Positions 5,743 through 6,218 of a DNA stretch of 6,218 nucleotides are shown here, one piece after another. A model generated the notes under the pieces. It was not told the DNA's origin and ran no database searches. It saw nothing but the letters and a program-made list of their open reading frames with translations. This DNA comes from Planctomycetota bacterium (GTDB lineage Bacteria > Planctomycetota > UBA1135 > UBA2386): the NCBI GenBank assembly GCA_023433825.1, contig JAEYTU010000407.1, positions 1 to 6,218 of the forward strand, given 5' to 3'. A program made the translations under genes and the position numbers. Position 1 is the stretch's first letter, and every line of letters begins with the position of its first letter.

Positions 5743-6218
5743 ATGCACCACGAACCGTCGTCTCACGCCCCCTTCGTCTTCGCTGCTGCGTTGCTCGCGC
5801 TGCCTGCCGTCGCGCAGACCCCAGCCGAGCCCACGGCCCCGACGCGACTGCTGCGATACCCCGACCTGCATGGCGACTTCGTCGTCTTCTGCCACGGCGG
5901 CGACCTGTGGCGCGCGTCGGCGAATGGCGGGACCGCGATCCGGCTGACGACGCACCCGGGCGAGGAGCTGTTCCCGCGGATCTCGCCCGACGGCCGCCAC
6001 GTCGCGTTCACCGGTCAGATCGACGGCGACGAGCAGGTCTACGTGGTCCCGTCGACCGGTGGTGTGCCGAAGCAGTTGACGTTCTATCCGTCGCGCGGAC
6101 CGCTGCCGGCACGCTGGGGCTACGACAACCAAGTCGTCGACTGGACCCCCGATGGCCGCGCCGTCGTGTTCCGCACACTGCGCGACGGCTGGTCGACGGC
6201 GCAGTCGCGGCTCTACAC
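5743..6218 (+). CDS. Tricorn-type S41 protease, N-terminal part, cut by right edge
   Basis: Reading from ATG 5743 is open to the end of the window (158 full codons). Residues 11-25 are a hydrophobic signal-peptide core, FVFAAALLALPAVAQ, with likely cleavage after AVA at 24, so the protein should be exported. Its n-region has His but no Lys or Arg, which is unusual. An in-frame ATG at 5632 would add basic residues but bury the signal sequence. From residue 36 it follows the six-bladed propeller start of tricorn homologues closely: LLRYPDLHGDFVVF, GGDLWRASANGG, RLTTHPGEELFPRISPDGR, VAFTGQIDGDEQVYVVPSTGG, PKQLTFYPS and VVDWTPDGRAVVFRT. These are PD40/WD40-like blades that feed peptides to the S41 serine protease core, which lies beyond the window. 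Tricorn enzymes cut oligopeptides to small products. Only the weak GGA 8 nt upstream serves as a ribosome site. Family is confident; the protease domain itself cannot be seen. Confidence 0.88.
   Translation, partial: MHHEPSSHAPFVFAAALLALPAVAQTPAEPTAPTRLLRYPDLHGDFVVFCHGGDLWRASANGGTAIRLTTHPGEELFPRISPDGRHVAFTGQIDGDEQVYVVPSTGGVPKQLTFYPSRGPLPARWGYDNQVVDWTPDGRAVVFRTLRDGWSTAQSRLY

Noticed and set aside
5294..5947. 217-codon plus-strand open frame across the divergent promoter into the tricorn-like gene
   Set aside because: It is Arg-rich without motifs, and it is out of frame with the clear tricorn-like protein that begins at 5743.

Overview
The window is very GC-rich, with G or C at nearly every third codon position. 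It reads as chromosomal DNA from a high-GC Gram-negative-type bacterium. The extracytoplasmic tricorn-like protease, the lipid-linked-sugar glycosyltransferase and the DUF3185 protein would suit Planctomycetota, Acidobacteriota, Myxococcota or a high-GC proteobacterium. I cannot place it more precisely from the sequence alone. I see no tRNA, rRNA, CRISPR array, insertion sequence or attachment site.

Layout from left to right. (1) Positions 1-1557, plus strand: most of a GT39/ArnT-type polytopic membrane glycosyltransferase, cut at the left edge. (2) 1591-1770, minus: a 59-aa protein with a C-terminal membrane segment, convergent with the glycosyltransferase; a hairpin lies between the two stop codons. 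(3) 2044-2505, plus: an unrecognised 153-aa protein. (4) 2611-2826, plus: a DUF3185 membrane protein, preceded by two abutting perfect hairpins, the second capped by GCAA. (5) A minus-strand two-gene operon: a 654-aa nuclease-helicase (3507-5471), with a PD-(D/E)XK nuclease module and a DUF2075/Schlafen-group-3-type SF1 helicase, followed by a PhyH-type Fe(II)/2-oxoglutarate dioxygenase (2809-3510). Their stop and start codons overlap as GTGA. (6) From 5743 to the right edge, plus: the N-terminal part of a secreted tricorn-type S41 protease.

How the genes relate: there are four strand switches in about 6 kb, so this is a patchwork of short transcription units rather than one long operon. The only strong functional coupling is the nuclease-helicase/dioxygenase pair. 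The helicase half has all the motifs of an active P-loop enzyme, and the nuclease half has the D...ExK...QxxxY pattern of the RecB-like branch. The dioxygenase keeps its HxD...H iron-binding triad. Translational coupling implies co-production, but the dioxygenase substrate is unknown. Whether the pair forms a nucleic-acid-processing or anti-phage module is inference. It is the best candidate for an undescribed system here. The remaining genes look like envelope or housekeeping functions with no clear link to it.
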